In this document: piece after piece, positions 8,561-14,912 of the stretch
Layout of the letters: each line of letters starts with the position of its first letter
How positions within the stretch are numbered: position 1 is the first letter of the stretch
Assembly: GCA_964395915.1 (NCBI GenBank)
Contig: CAYNDB010000039.1
Span: 1-19,394, forward strand
DNA length: 19,394 bases
Direction of reading: 5' to 3'
Source: CAYNDB01 sp964395915
GTDB lineage: Bacteria > Nitrospinota_A > UBA7883 > JAJRTC01
Translations under genes and position numbers: made by a program
The notes under the pieces: model-generated
Told to the model about the DNA's origin: nothing
Seen by the model: only the letters and a program-made list of their open reading frames with translations
The model's database searches: none

Positions 8561-8589
8561 ATATTAATGTCGGCTGGAATATAAGTCAA
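8561..8589 (-). promoter_or_regulatory. Probable sigma70-type promoter of the tolQ operon
   Basis: On the minus strand TTGACT (8584-8589) and TAATAT (8561-8566) are separated by 17 bases. The predicted transcript would start near 8554 and carry a leader of about 75 bases before tolQ. It is the best promoter match in the divergent region between tolQ and the tRNA. Confidence 0.5.
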
Positions 8590-8627
8590 TAGGCTTACCT
8601 AAATCTTGTGGAAAAAGTAAAAGATAC

Positions 8628-8657
8628 TTGAAAAGCAAGGGGATTTGCTGCTTAAAT
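8628..8657 (+). promoter_or_regulatory. Candidate promoter of the tRNA-Gln gene
   Basis: TTGAAA (8628-8633), an 18-base spacer and TTAAAT (8652-8657) would start a transcript about 15 bases before the mature tRNA. Orientation and distance fit a tRNA promoter. It points away from the tolQ promoter, so the 200-bp gap is a divergent control region. Confidence 0.4.
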
Positions 8658-8679
8658 AGGCGAAAGCTCGTGTGTCTTT

Positions 8680-8753
8680 TGGCCCCTCGTCTAATGGTAG
8701 GACGGCAGACTCTGAATCTGTATGTCGAGGTTCGAATCCTCGGGGGCCAGCCA
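8680..8753 (+). tRNA. tRNA-Gln (anticodon CTG), CCA encoded
   Basis: A full cloverleaf can be folded by hand. The acceptor arms TGGCCCC/GGGGCCA pair perfectly. The D stem is GTC/GAC. The anticodon stem GCAGA/TCTGT holds the loop CTCTGAA with anticodon CTG at 8712-8714. The T stem CGAGG/CCTCG holds loop TTCGAAT. The discriminator is G (8750) and CCA is encoded at 8751-8753. The T arm and discriminator agree with bacterial glutamine tRNAs. This CUG reader would complement a UUG isoacceptor elsewhere in the genome. Confidence 0.97.
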
Positions 8754-8755
8754 CT

Positions 8756-8782
8756 TAAGCGTCCGGGACGAGTTGACGCTTA
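8756..8782 (+). repeat. Perfect inverted repeat just after the tRNA
   Basis: TAAGCGTC (8756-8763) pairs with GACGCTTA (8775-8782) around an 11-base loop, two bases after the encoded CCA. It may form the 3' hairpin of the tRNA precursor, but no T run follows, so it does not look like a standard intrinsic terminator. Its right arm overlaps the -35 box of the candidate lipA promoter. Confidence 0.5.
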
Positions 8783-8801
8783 CACCGATTTCAAGAATAA
8801 T
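8773..8801 (+). promoter_or_regulatory. Candidate lipA promoter
   Basis: TTGACG (8773-8778), a 17-base spacer and AATAAT (8796-8801) are both five-of-six consensus matches. Transcription would begin near 8808 and give a leader of about 37 bases. Read-through from the tRNA is an alternative source of lipA mRNA. Confidence 0.45.
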
Positions 8802-8844
8802 CCACGCCCAGAGTGATCATTTTGAAGGAAAAAACGTTTTAGAT

Positions 8845-9696
8845 ATGATAAAACCCGCCTGGCTCAGGAAAACACCTGTGCGCTTTGTCGACACTATCGA
8901 TGTGCGCAGACGCATTGATGAGGGTGGGATGCATACCGTTTGCCGATCCGCCCGCTGCCCGAACATGGGGGAGTGTTTTTCCAACGGTGTCGCAACGTTC
9001 ATGATATTGGGCGATGTTTGCACAAGAACCTGTGGATTCTGCGCCATTGGCCATACCTCGAAACCTGCGGCGCCATATTCTGACGAGCCGCGCAGATTGG
9101 CGGAAACCGCGGCAAATCTCAAGCTTTCGCACGTCGTTGTCACTTCCGTGACAAGGGATGATTTATGCGATGGCGGCGCGGAAAATTTCGCCGACGTTAT
9201 CGCCGCTTTGCGGAAGAGGCTGCCGGACGCGACTATTGAAGTTTTGACGCCGGATTTTAAAGGAAGCGCTGACGCCATCGACAAAGTGGCGGACGCAGGG
9301 CCTGATGTGTTCAACCATAATGTGGAGACCACGCCAGAGCTACATAGGAAAGTCCGCCCGCAAGCCATATACGAAAGGTCGCTTGCCCTGCTCCAAAGGG
9401 TGAAAACCAGGGCTCCCCATATAATCACAAAAAGCGGTATGATGCTGGGGCTTGGTGAGACAGAGGATCAGATAAAAAGGGTGATGAACGATTTACAAGA
9501 CACAGGCTGCGACGTGATGACAATAGGGCAATACCTGCGCCCGTCGCTTAGCGCTTTTAAGGTGGTCGAATACGTTCGACCGGAGGTTTTCGAGAAGTTG
9601 ACAGAATACGGGTTGGAGCTTGGTTTCTCCCACGTTTTCTCCGGCCCGTTCGTTCGATCCTCCTACCACGCCAAAGAGGTTTTCGCCGAAATATAA
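8845..9696 (+). CDS. lipA: Lipoyl synthase (radical SAM)
   Basis: Inserts two sulfurs into octanoyl groups on lipoate-dependent enzymes such as pyruvate dehydrogenase and the glycine cleavage H protein. All six cluster cysteines are visible. The auxiliary cluster CX4CX5C is C33, C38 and C44 in CRSARCPNMGEC. The radical SAM cluster CX3CX2C is C59, C63 and C66 in CTRTCGFC. The C-terminal RSSYHA motif, which supplies the serine ligand, is present. The frame stays open upstream into the tRNA, but the first sensible start is ATG 8845 (283 aa); AAGGA lies 15 bases upstream, a long spacing. No lipB octanoyltransferase is next to it. The downstream gap of about 110 bp separates it from the amino-acid operon. 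Confidence 0.97.
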   Translation: MIKPAWLRKTPVRFVDTIDVRRRIDEGGMHTVCRSARCPNMGECFSNGVATFMILGDVCTRTCGFCAIGHTSKPAAPYSDEPRRLAETAANLKLSHVVVTSVTRDDLCDGGAENFADVIAALRKRLPDATIEVLTPDFKGSADAIDKVADAGPDVFNHNVETTPELHRKVRPQAIYERSLALLQRVKTRAPHIITKSGMMLGLGETEDQIKRVMNDLQDTGCDVMTIGQYLRPSLSAFKVVEYVRPEVFEKLTEYGLELGFSHVFSGPFVRSSYHAKEVFAEI

Positions 9697-9729
9697 GCGT
9701 TTTTAAATGTTATTTCGCCGCCTCATTAA

Positions 9730-9759
9730 TTGCAAATCCTCCCTTAGCGGAGTTATCAT
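9730..9759 (+). promoter_or_regulatory. Candidate promoter of the aminotransferase-to-glnD operon
   Basis: TTGCAA (9730-9735), an 18-base spacer and TATCAT (9754-9759) would start transcription about 40 bases before the ATG at 9805. No riboswitch, T-box or leader-peptide pattern is visible in the short gap. Confidence 0.35.
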
Positions 9760-9804
9760 TATAAATTACGCAAATTATTGATAACTAAAATAAATACTAA
9801 AGCA

Positions 9805-10995
9805 ATGGTTGAGAATCACCGCAAACGAAACTTTGCGAGAATTGATCGTCTGCCGCCTTATGTGCTGGCGGAGGTAACGGAACTGCGCCATAAAGCAAGA
9901 CGCGCAGGAGAGGATATAATCGACTTCGGTATGGGCAACCCCGATTTGCCCACTCCGCCCCATATAGTGGACAAGCTCGTTGAAGCGGCAAAAAAACCGG
10001 CAAACCACCGCTATTCGGCAAGCCGCGGTATAACCAAACTGCGCGAGGCGATATGCTTGTGGTACAAACGAAAATTCGATGTTGACCTGGACTATGAAAC
10101 CGAGGCGATCGTCACCATCGGGTCAAAAGAAGGGTTAAGCCACCTTGCGCTTGCGATCATATCGCCGGGGGATTCGGTTCTGGTCCCTTCGCCCACATAC
10201 CCTATCCACACCTATGCGGTTGTGATAGCTAACGGGGACGTGATAAACGTGCCTCTTTCGAACGACGCCGATTTTTTTGACAACCTGACCCAGGCGTTTG
10301 AAAGAGCGTGGCCGCGTCCAAAAGCGATTATATTAAACTTTCCGCACAACCCTACGACGGTATGTGTCGACCTTAATTTTTTTGAGAAGGTTGTAGCTTT
10401 CGCCAAGGAGCACGACGTGATGGTAATTCACGATCTTGCGTATGCCGAGATTGTGTTCGACGGTTATAAGCCGCCATCCATACTGCAGGTTCCTGGCGCA
10501 ATAGATGTGGCGGTGGAGATATCCTCCCTTTCGAAAACATATTCGATGCCGGGGTGGCGCGTAGGTTTTTGTGTTGGCAACCCGGACATGGTCTACGCTT
10601 TGCAAAGAATAAAAGGATACCTCGATTACGGTATGTTCCAGCCGATACAAATAGCGTCCATAATCGCGCTTAAAGGGCCGCAGGATTGCGTTAAGGAAAT
10701 CAGGGACACCTATCAGGCCCGCCGTGACATTTTGGTGGACGGGCTGAACAGAATCGGGTGGCCGGTTGAAAAACCGAAAGCGACCATGTTCGTCTGGGCG
10801 AAAATACCGGATCATTTAAAAAAGATGGGGTCGCTGGAATTTTCGAAAAAGCTGTTGCTGGAAGCTAAGGTTGCGGTATCGCCCGGTTTAGGGTTTGGCG
10901 ATGGCGGTGACGGTTTCGTGCGGTTTTCTCTCGTTGAAAATGAGCACCGTATCCGGCAAGCCGTACGCGGCATCAGGGATTCTCTGTTCAGGTAA
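9805..10995 (+). CDS. alaC: Class I/II PLP aminotransferase, AlaC-like
   Basis: Fold-type I PLP-dependent aminotransferase of 396 residues. The pyridoxal-binding lysine is K244 in SLSKTYSMPGWRVGF. Other family marks are FGMGNPDLPTPPHIV, NFPHNPTT (with the PLP-contacting Asn) and IHDLAYAEIVFDG (with the Asp pairing to the pyridine nitrogen). The N-terminal RIDRLPPYVLAEV resembles E. coli AlaC, which makes alanine from pyruvate and glutamate. Related enzymes include LL-diaminopimelate aminotransferase and aspartate aminotransferases, and the downstream hom-lysC context makes an aspartate-family role possible. The frame extends to TTG 9778; I prefer ATG 9805, which matches the usual AlaC start. 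Its stop overlaps the hom start by one base (TAATG). Confidence 0.85.
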   Translation: MVENHRKRNFARIDRLPPYVLAEVTELRHKARRAGEDIIDFGMGNPDLPTPPHIVDKLVEAAKKPANHRYSASRGITKLREAICLWYKRKFDVDLDYETEAIVTIGSKEGLSHLALAIISPGDSVLVPSPTYPIHTYAVVIANGDVINVPLSNDADFFDNLTQAFERAWPRPKAIILNFPHNPTTVCVDLNFFEKVVAFAKEHDVMVIHDLAYAEIVFDGYKPPSILQVPGAIDVAVEISSLSKTYSMPGWRVGFCVGNPDMVYALQRIKGYLDYGMFQPIQIASIIALKGPQDCVKEIRDTYQARRDILVDGLNRIGWPVEKPKATMFVWAKIPDHLKKMGSLEFSKKLLLEAKVAVSPGLGFGDGGDGFVRFSLVENEHRIRQAVRGIRDSLFR

Positions 10996-12311
10996 TGGCA
11001 ATGAAAGTTATACGACTTGGGCTTATAGGATGCGGCGTGGTTGGCGACGGAGTGGCGCGACTTGTTTCCGATAAAAAGGAATCTCTCGCCGAGCGTATCG
11101 GTATGCCGGTTGAAATCACACGTATTGCCGTACGAGACATCGACAAGAAAAGGGACGCGTCGGTTGATAAAAACATTCTGACCAATGACCCGTTTGAGAT
11201 CGTAAACGCGGATGATGTCGATATCGTTATCGAGGTCATGGGCGGAAACGAGCCTGCGCTCGCTCTCTCGCTAAAAGCGGCGGATAAAGGAAAACATATC
11301 GTCACAGCCAACAAGCACCTTTTAGCATTGCATGGTGAAAAAGTGTTCGAAGCGGTCGAGGAAAATAAAATCGAAATCGGCTTCGAGGCGGCTGTGGCGG
11401 GAGCCGTACCAGTAATACATTCGTTACGTGGAGCGTTTGCGGCGGACACGATAAACTCTATCCACGGGATAGTAAACGGCACGGGAAACTATATCCTCTC
11501 CAGAATGTCGGACGAGGGAAAACCGTTTGACGAAATATTAAAAGACGCGCAAAACCTGGGCTATGCGGAAGCGGACCCTACCTTCGACGTGGAAGGGATC
11601 GACTCTGCCCATAAAATAGCCATACTCGCCTCGCTGGCGTTCGAGACTCCGGTGGATTTCTCCGAAATATATACCGAAGGGATAACTTCGATAACGCCCG
11701 ACGATATAGCCATGGCGAAGGAGTTCGGGTTCCGCATCAAGCTTCTGGCCATTGCAAAGCGTGTGAACAGGTCAATCGACGTGCGTGTACACCCTGCGAT
11801 GGTTCCGATCGACTCGCCTATAGCGAAAGTAAACGGAGCTCTAAACGCAGTTGAGGTGACTGCCGCTTTTTCGGGTGTGAACATGCTCGTCGGCCCGGGA
11901 GCCGGAGCGGGGCCAACCGCGTCCGCCGTTATGGGCGACGTGGTGGATATAGCCAGAAAAATGGTTGGTGGTGATACGGGGCATACTCTTCCGATGAACG
12001 TTCCGCTGAAAGCAAGAAAGAAAATCGCTATACGATCGATCGACGAGATAAGGTCACAATATTACTTACGGTTCACTGTGCCGGACGAGCCCGGTGTCTT
12101 GGCGAAGCTTTCCGGAGCTCTTGGAGAAAACGGAATCTCAATCGCTTCGATGATCCAGCGCGGACACGAGGCGGGTAAGCCTGTGGGTGTTGTGATGATG
12201 ACCCATACCGCTAAAGAGGCTGACCTTAATAACGCCATTAGAAAAATTGAAAAGCTCGGTGTCTGTTCCGCGACAACGGTTACTATAAAAATTGAGGACG
12301 GGGAAGAATGA
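10995..12311 (+). CDS. hom: Homoserine dehydrogenase with C-terminal ACT domain
   Basis: Reduces aspartate semialdehyde to homoserine, the branch point to threonine and methionine. The NAD(P)-binding motif GLIGCGVVGDGVA starts at residue 9, the catalytic domain holds VTANKHLLALHG and GIVNGTGNYILSRM, and an ACT domain occupies about 355-435 (TVPDEPGVLAKLSGALGENG). The length (438 aa) is normal for the monofunctional ACT form. Two starts are possible: ATG 10995, overlapping the aminotransferase stop, and ATG 11001, which has AGG at a better spacing and would give 436 aa. The ACT domain suggests feedback control, usually by threonine. Confidence 0.96.
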   Translation: MAMKVIRLGLIGCGVVGDGVARLVSDKKESLAERIGMPVEITRIAVRDIDKKRDASVDKNILTNDPFEIVNADDVDIVIEVMGGNEPALALSLKAADKGKHIVTANKHLLALHGEKVFEAVEENKIEIGFEAAVAGAVPVIHSLRGAFAADTINSIHGIVNGTGNYILSRMSDEGKPFDEILKDAQNLGYAEADPTFDVEGIDSAHKIAILASLAFETPVDFSEIYTEGITSITPDDIAMAKEFGFRIKLLAIAKRVNRSIDVRVHPAMVPIDSPIAKVNGALNAVEVTAAFSGVNMLVGPGAGAGPTASAVMGDVVDIARKMVGGDTGHTLPMNVPLKARKKIAIRSIDEIRSQYYLRFTVPDEPGVLAKLSGALGENGISIASMIQRGHEAGKPVGVVMMTHTAKEADLNNAIRKIEKLGVCSATTVTIKIEDGEE

Positions 12312-12316
12312 AAAAA

Positions 12317-12384
12317 GTCATCCCGGCCACCGAGCCGGGATCTCGCCGTCTGCCTGCGGGATGCCGGACTAAATCCGGCATGAC
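12317..12384. repeat. Palindromic REP/MITE-like intergenic element
   Basis: A 68-bp element in the hom-apgM gap. It is bounded by near-perfect terminal inverted repeats, GTCATCCCGG at 12317 and the complement of GTCATGCCGG ending at 12384 (9 of 10 match). It contains two perfect 8-bp hairpins: ATCCCGGC/GCCGGGAT (12320-12341, 6-base loop) and ATGCCGGA/TCCGGCAT (12361-12381, 5-base loop). No T run follows either hairpin. The structure fits the dispersed palindromes common between genes in many Gram-negative genomes. No second copy is seen in this window. Confidence 0.75.
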
Positions 12385-12403
12385 ACAACAAAACCGATAA
12401 CTT

Positions 12404-12417
12404 CTCCCTGCGGGGAG
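12404..12417. repeat. Short hairpin upstream of apgM
   Basis: CTCCC-TGCG-GGGAG forms a 5-bp stem with a 4-base loop, 21 bases before the apgM start. It has no T tract and is too short to call a terminator. It may affect translation or mRNA stability at this internal operon gap. Confidence 0.35.
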
Positions 12418-12438
12418 CGAAAACATTTAGATGAAATT

Positions 12439-13653
12439 ATGACAATGAGAAAAAGTAAATACGTGATACTGCTCGGCGACGGAATGCCGGACTCCCCTAT
12501 ACCGGAGCGGGACAATAAAACTCCGCTCATGATAGCCGATACGCCAAACCTTGACTTCATGGCGAGAGAAGGAACGGCAGGCTCCGTGAGCACGACACCG
12601 GAGGGATATGAACCTGGATCGGACGTTACGAACCTTTCGATCATCGGTTTCGACCCGACGAAATATTATACGGGGCGCGCTCCATTGGAAGCCGCGGCGA
12701 TGGGCATAGACCTTGCCCCTACCGATGTGGCGTTCCGTTGCAATCTCGTATCCCTGCGCCCCGTGATGGATGGTGTTGTGATGGACGATTTTTCGGCCGG
12801 ACATATAGAAACCGAAGACGCGGCCAAGCTTATAAACACGCTGAACGAAAAACTGGGTGACGACTCGATTTCGTTTTACCCCGGAGTTTCATACCGGCAT
12901 CTTATGGTGTGGAAAGGCGGCGAAGATCAGGCAAAGCTTGTGCCACCGCATGATATTTCCGACCAGAATATTCGTAAGTTTATGCCGGCCGGCCCTGGAA
13001 ACGAGTTTTTAACCCAACTGATGGGCGAAGCGCAGATTATCTTAAAGAATGATAAAACCAACGCCAAACGGAAATCGAAAGGTAAAAAAGAGGCGAACAG
13101 CGTCTGGTTCTGGGGGCAGGGCAAGGCTCCGTCGATGCCTACGCTTAATGACCTTTATGGTCTTTCAGGCGCGATGATAAGCGCCGTGGATCTTATGCGC
13201 GGCATTGGAACCTACGCCGGTATGCGTGCCATAAAAGTACCCGGCGCGACAGGCTGGATAGACACGAACTATGAAGGCAAGGCGCAAGCCTGTCTCGACG
13301 CGTTGAAGGAAGTAGATTTCGTATATTTGCATGTGGAGTCTCCGGACGAAGCCGGGCACGCAGGCTCGCTTGACAGCAAGATAAAAGCGATTACCGATTT
13401 CGACGCCAAAGTCGTGGGGCCGGTGCTTGAGGGACTTAAGGAAATGGGTGATTTTCGCGCTATAGCGTTGTCGGATCATCCGACGCCGCTGGAGCTTAAA
13501 ACGCACACAACCGACAAGGTTCCGTTTGCGATATACCCAAAGATGAGTGAACCGGGCGCTTCCGCTTTCGACGAGTCAATACGGGAAAGCTCACAGCTTA
13601 CGTTCGAGCGGGGGATAGACCTTTCACGATATTTTATCGAAGGGCATAATTAA
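12439..13653 (+). CDS. apgM: ApgM-type cofactor-independent phosphoglycerate mutase / proposed homoserine kinase
   Basis: A 404-residue member of the alkaline-phosphatase superfamily, archaeal-type phosphoglycerate mutase branch. Visible metal and catalytic positions include D14 in LLGDGMPD, S61 in PGSDVTNLSIIGFDP (the expected nucleophile), HVESPDEAGHAG near residue 297 and SDHPTPLELKTHT near 345. The segment NSVWFWGQGKAPSMP is also typical of the family. In several lineages this gene sits beside hom and lysC and has been proposed as a non-classical homoserine kinase (the group named in TIGR02535). The context here matches: hom precedes it, lysC follows five bases after its stop, and no thrB is in the window. 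Which reaction it catalyses is not decided by sequence. The next in-frame ATG (12445) is an alternative start. Confidence 0.88.
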   Translation: MTMRKSKYVILLGDGMPDSPIPERDNKTPLMIADTPNLDFMAREGTAGSVSTTPEGYEPGSDVTNLSIIGFDPTKYYTGRAPLEAAAMGIDLAPTDVAFRCNLVSLRPVMDGVVMDDFSAGHIETEDAAKLINTLNEKLGDDSISFYPGVSYRHLMVWKGGEDQAKLVPPHDISDQNIRKFMPAGPGNEFLTQLMGEAQIILKNDKTNAKRKSKGKKEANSVWFWGQGKAPSMPTLNDLYGLSGAMISAVDLMRGIGTYAGMRAIKVPGATGWIDTNYEGKAQACLDALKEVDFVYLHVESPDEAGHAGSLDSKIKAITDFDAKVVGPVLEGLKEMGDFRAIALSDHPTPLELKTHTTDKVPFAIYPKMSEPGASAFDESIRESSQLTFERGIDLSRYFIEGHN

Positions 13654-13658
13654 ACAGA

Positions 13659-14912
13659 ATGGCTCTCATAGTTCAGAAATATGGCGGCACGTCGGTAGGC
13701 TCGCTCGACCGTATCCGTACGGTGGCGAAAAGAGTCGCCAAGGCGCATAAGAAAGGTGACAGCGTTGTCGTGGTCGTCTCCGCCATGTCCGGGGAGACCG
13801 ACCGGCTGATAAAACACGCCTATGACCTGTGCGCCGAGCCGCCGGAACGTGAGATGGACCTTCTGATGAGCTCCGGCGAGCGTGTCTCCGCCTCGCTTCT
13901 CGCTATCACGCTGAACAGCATGAATGTCCCTGCGATCTCATTTACCGGAAGGCAGATCGGCATGATAACCGACGCCAGACATATGAAAGCCAGGATACGC
14001 CGCATCACAGGCGAAAAGCTTCGCGATGCTTTGTCTGAAGGAATGGTGGCTGTGGTGGCCGGGTTTCAGGGAGTGAACGAGGCGAGCGGCTCCGTCACCA
14101 CTTTGGGAAGAGGCGGGTCGGACACTTCCGCAGTGGCTATCGCCGCCGCGATGAAAGCCGACCTGTGCGAGATATATACCGATGTCGACGGGGTATACAC
14201 TACCGACCCGAACATCGTGGCCAACGCAAGACGTATAGATGTCATCTCTTTCGACGAAATGCTGGAGATGGCGAGCCTTGGCGCCAAGGTTTTACAAACG
14301 AGGTCGGTGGAGTTTGGAAAGAAGTACAATATACCGATATATGTTAAGTCTACCTTCACAGATGGAAAGGGGACTCTTGTGACTGAAGAGCAAAAAGAAA
14401 TGGAAGACGTATTGGTTTCCGCGGTGGCCTATGACCGTGACCAGGCGAAGATCACGCTTGCGCAGGTTAAGGACAAGCCTGGCGTGGCCGCGAAGATTTT
14501 TTCGAAAGTGGCGGAGATGGGAGTGAACGTGGATATGATAATCCAGAACACTTCCATAAAAGGCTCCACCGATATATCGTTTACCGTCCCGAAAAACGAT
14601 ATGAAACCAACTATAAAAGAATTAAAAGCTCTGCTGGACAAGATCGGCGGAGCCGAGATACGGTCGGACGAGAAAATAGGCAAGGTCTCGATAATCGGTG
14701 TCGGCATGCGAAGCCACACGGGAATAGCGTCGAAAGCTTTCATGTCGCTTGCCGACAGCGGGATAAATATAATGATGATCTCCACTTCGGAAATCAAGGT
14801 CTCGTGCGTTGTGGCGGCCGATGAGGTGGATCGGGCAGTCCGAGTTCTGCACGACGCTTTTGAGCTTGCTCAACCGCCAAAAAAACGATCGCTGAAAAGA
14901 AAAGGGAAATGA
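13659..14912 (+). CDS. lysC: Aspartokinase with two ACT domains
   Basis: Phosphorylates aspartate, the first step to lysine, threonine and methionine. The catalytic amino-acid kinase domain (1 to about 245) begins with VQKYGGTSVGS and contains SSGERVSASL and GRGGSDTSAVAIAAA. Two ACT domains follow: about 265-330 (ITLAQVKDKPGVAAKIFSKV) and about 345-400 (VSIIGVGMRSHTGIASKAF). Length (417 aa) fits the feedback-regulated LysC group. Within the frame, ATG 14400 (codon 248) may start a separate regulatory subunit. The C-terminus ends in a basic tail, KKRSLKRKGK. The gene starts five bases after apgM and its stop overlaps the cimA start by four bases (ATGA). Confidence 0.97.
   Translation: MALIVQKYGGTSVGSLDRIRTVAKRVAKAHKKGDSVVVVVSAMSGETDRLIKHAYDLCAEPPEREMDLLMSSGERVSASLLAITLNSMNVPAISFTGRQIGMITDARHMKARIRRITGEKLRDALSEGMVAVVAGFQGVNEASGSVTTLGRGGSDTSAVAIAAAMKADLCEIYTDVDGVYTTDPNIVANARRIDVISFDEMLEMASLGAKVLQTRSVEFGKKYNIPIYVKSTFTDGKGTLVTEEQKEMEDVLVSAVAYDRDQAKITLAQVKDKPGVAAKIFSKVAEMGVNVDMIIQNTSIKGSTDISFTVPKNDMKPTIKELKALLDKIGGAEIRSDEKIGKVSIIGVGMRSHTGIASKAFMSLADSGINIMMISTSEIKVSCVVAADEVDRAVRVLHDAFELAQPPKKRSLKRKGK
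14385..14402 (+). promoter_or_regulatory. Possible internal ribosome site and ATG for an aspartokinase beta subunit
   Basis: GAAGAG (14385-14390) precedes an in-frame ATG at 14400 with nine bases between. Initiation here would yield 170 residues starting MEDVLVSAVAYDRDQAKIT, exactly the two ACT domains. This is the same region where Corynebacterium and Bacillus lysC genes begin their separate beta subunits. The site is a pattern match. Confidence 0.35.

Noticed and set aside
8722..8844. N-terminal extension of lipA starting inside the tRNA
   Set aside because: The frame is open only by chance; it begins in the tRNA variable region, and the conserved LipA sequence begins after ATG 8845.
8680..8845. 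tRNA gene as an integration (att) site for a mobile island
   Set aside because: No integrase, repeated tRNA 3' end or foreign-looking genes follow; lipA is a housekeeping gene.
9697..9804. Riboswitch or attenuator before the aminotransferase operon
   Set aside because: The gap is too short for a lysine or SAM riboswitch or a T-box, and there is no leader peptide or terminator hairpin.
12431..12442. Three-codon ORF (ATG to TGA) overlapping the apgM start
   Set aside because: It could be a coupling leader, but such mini-ORFs arise often by chance and no ribosome site supports it.
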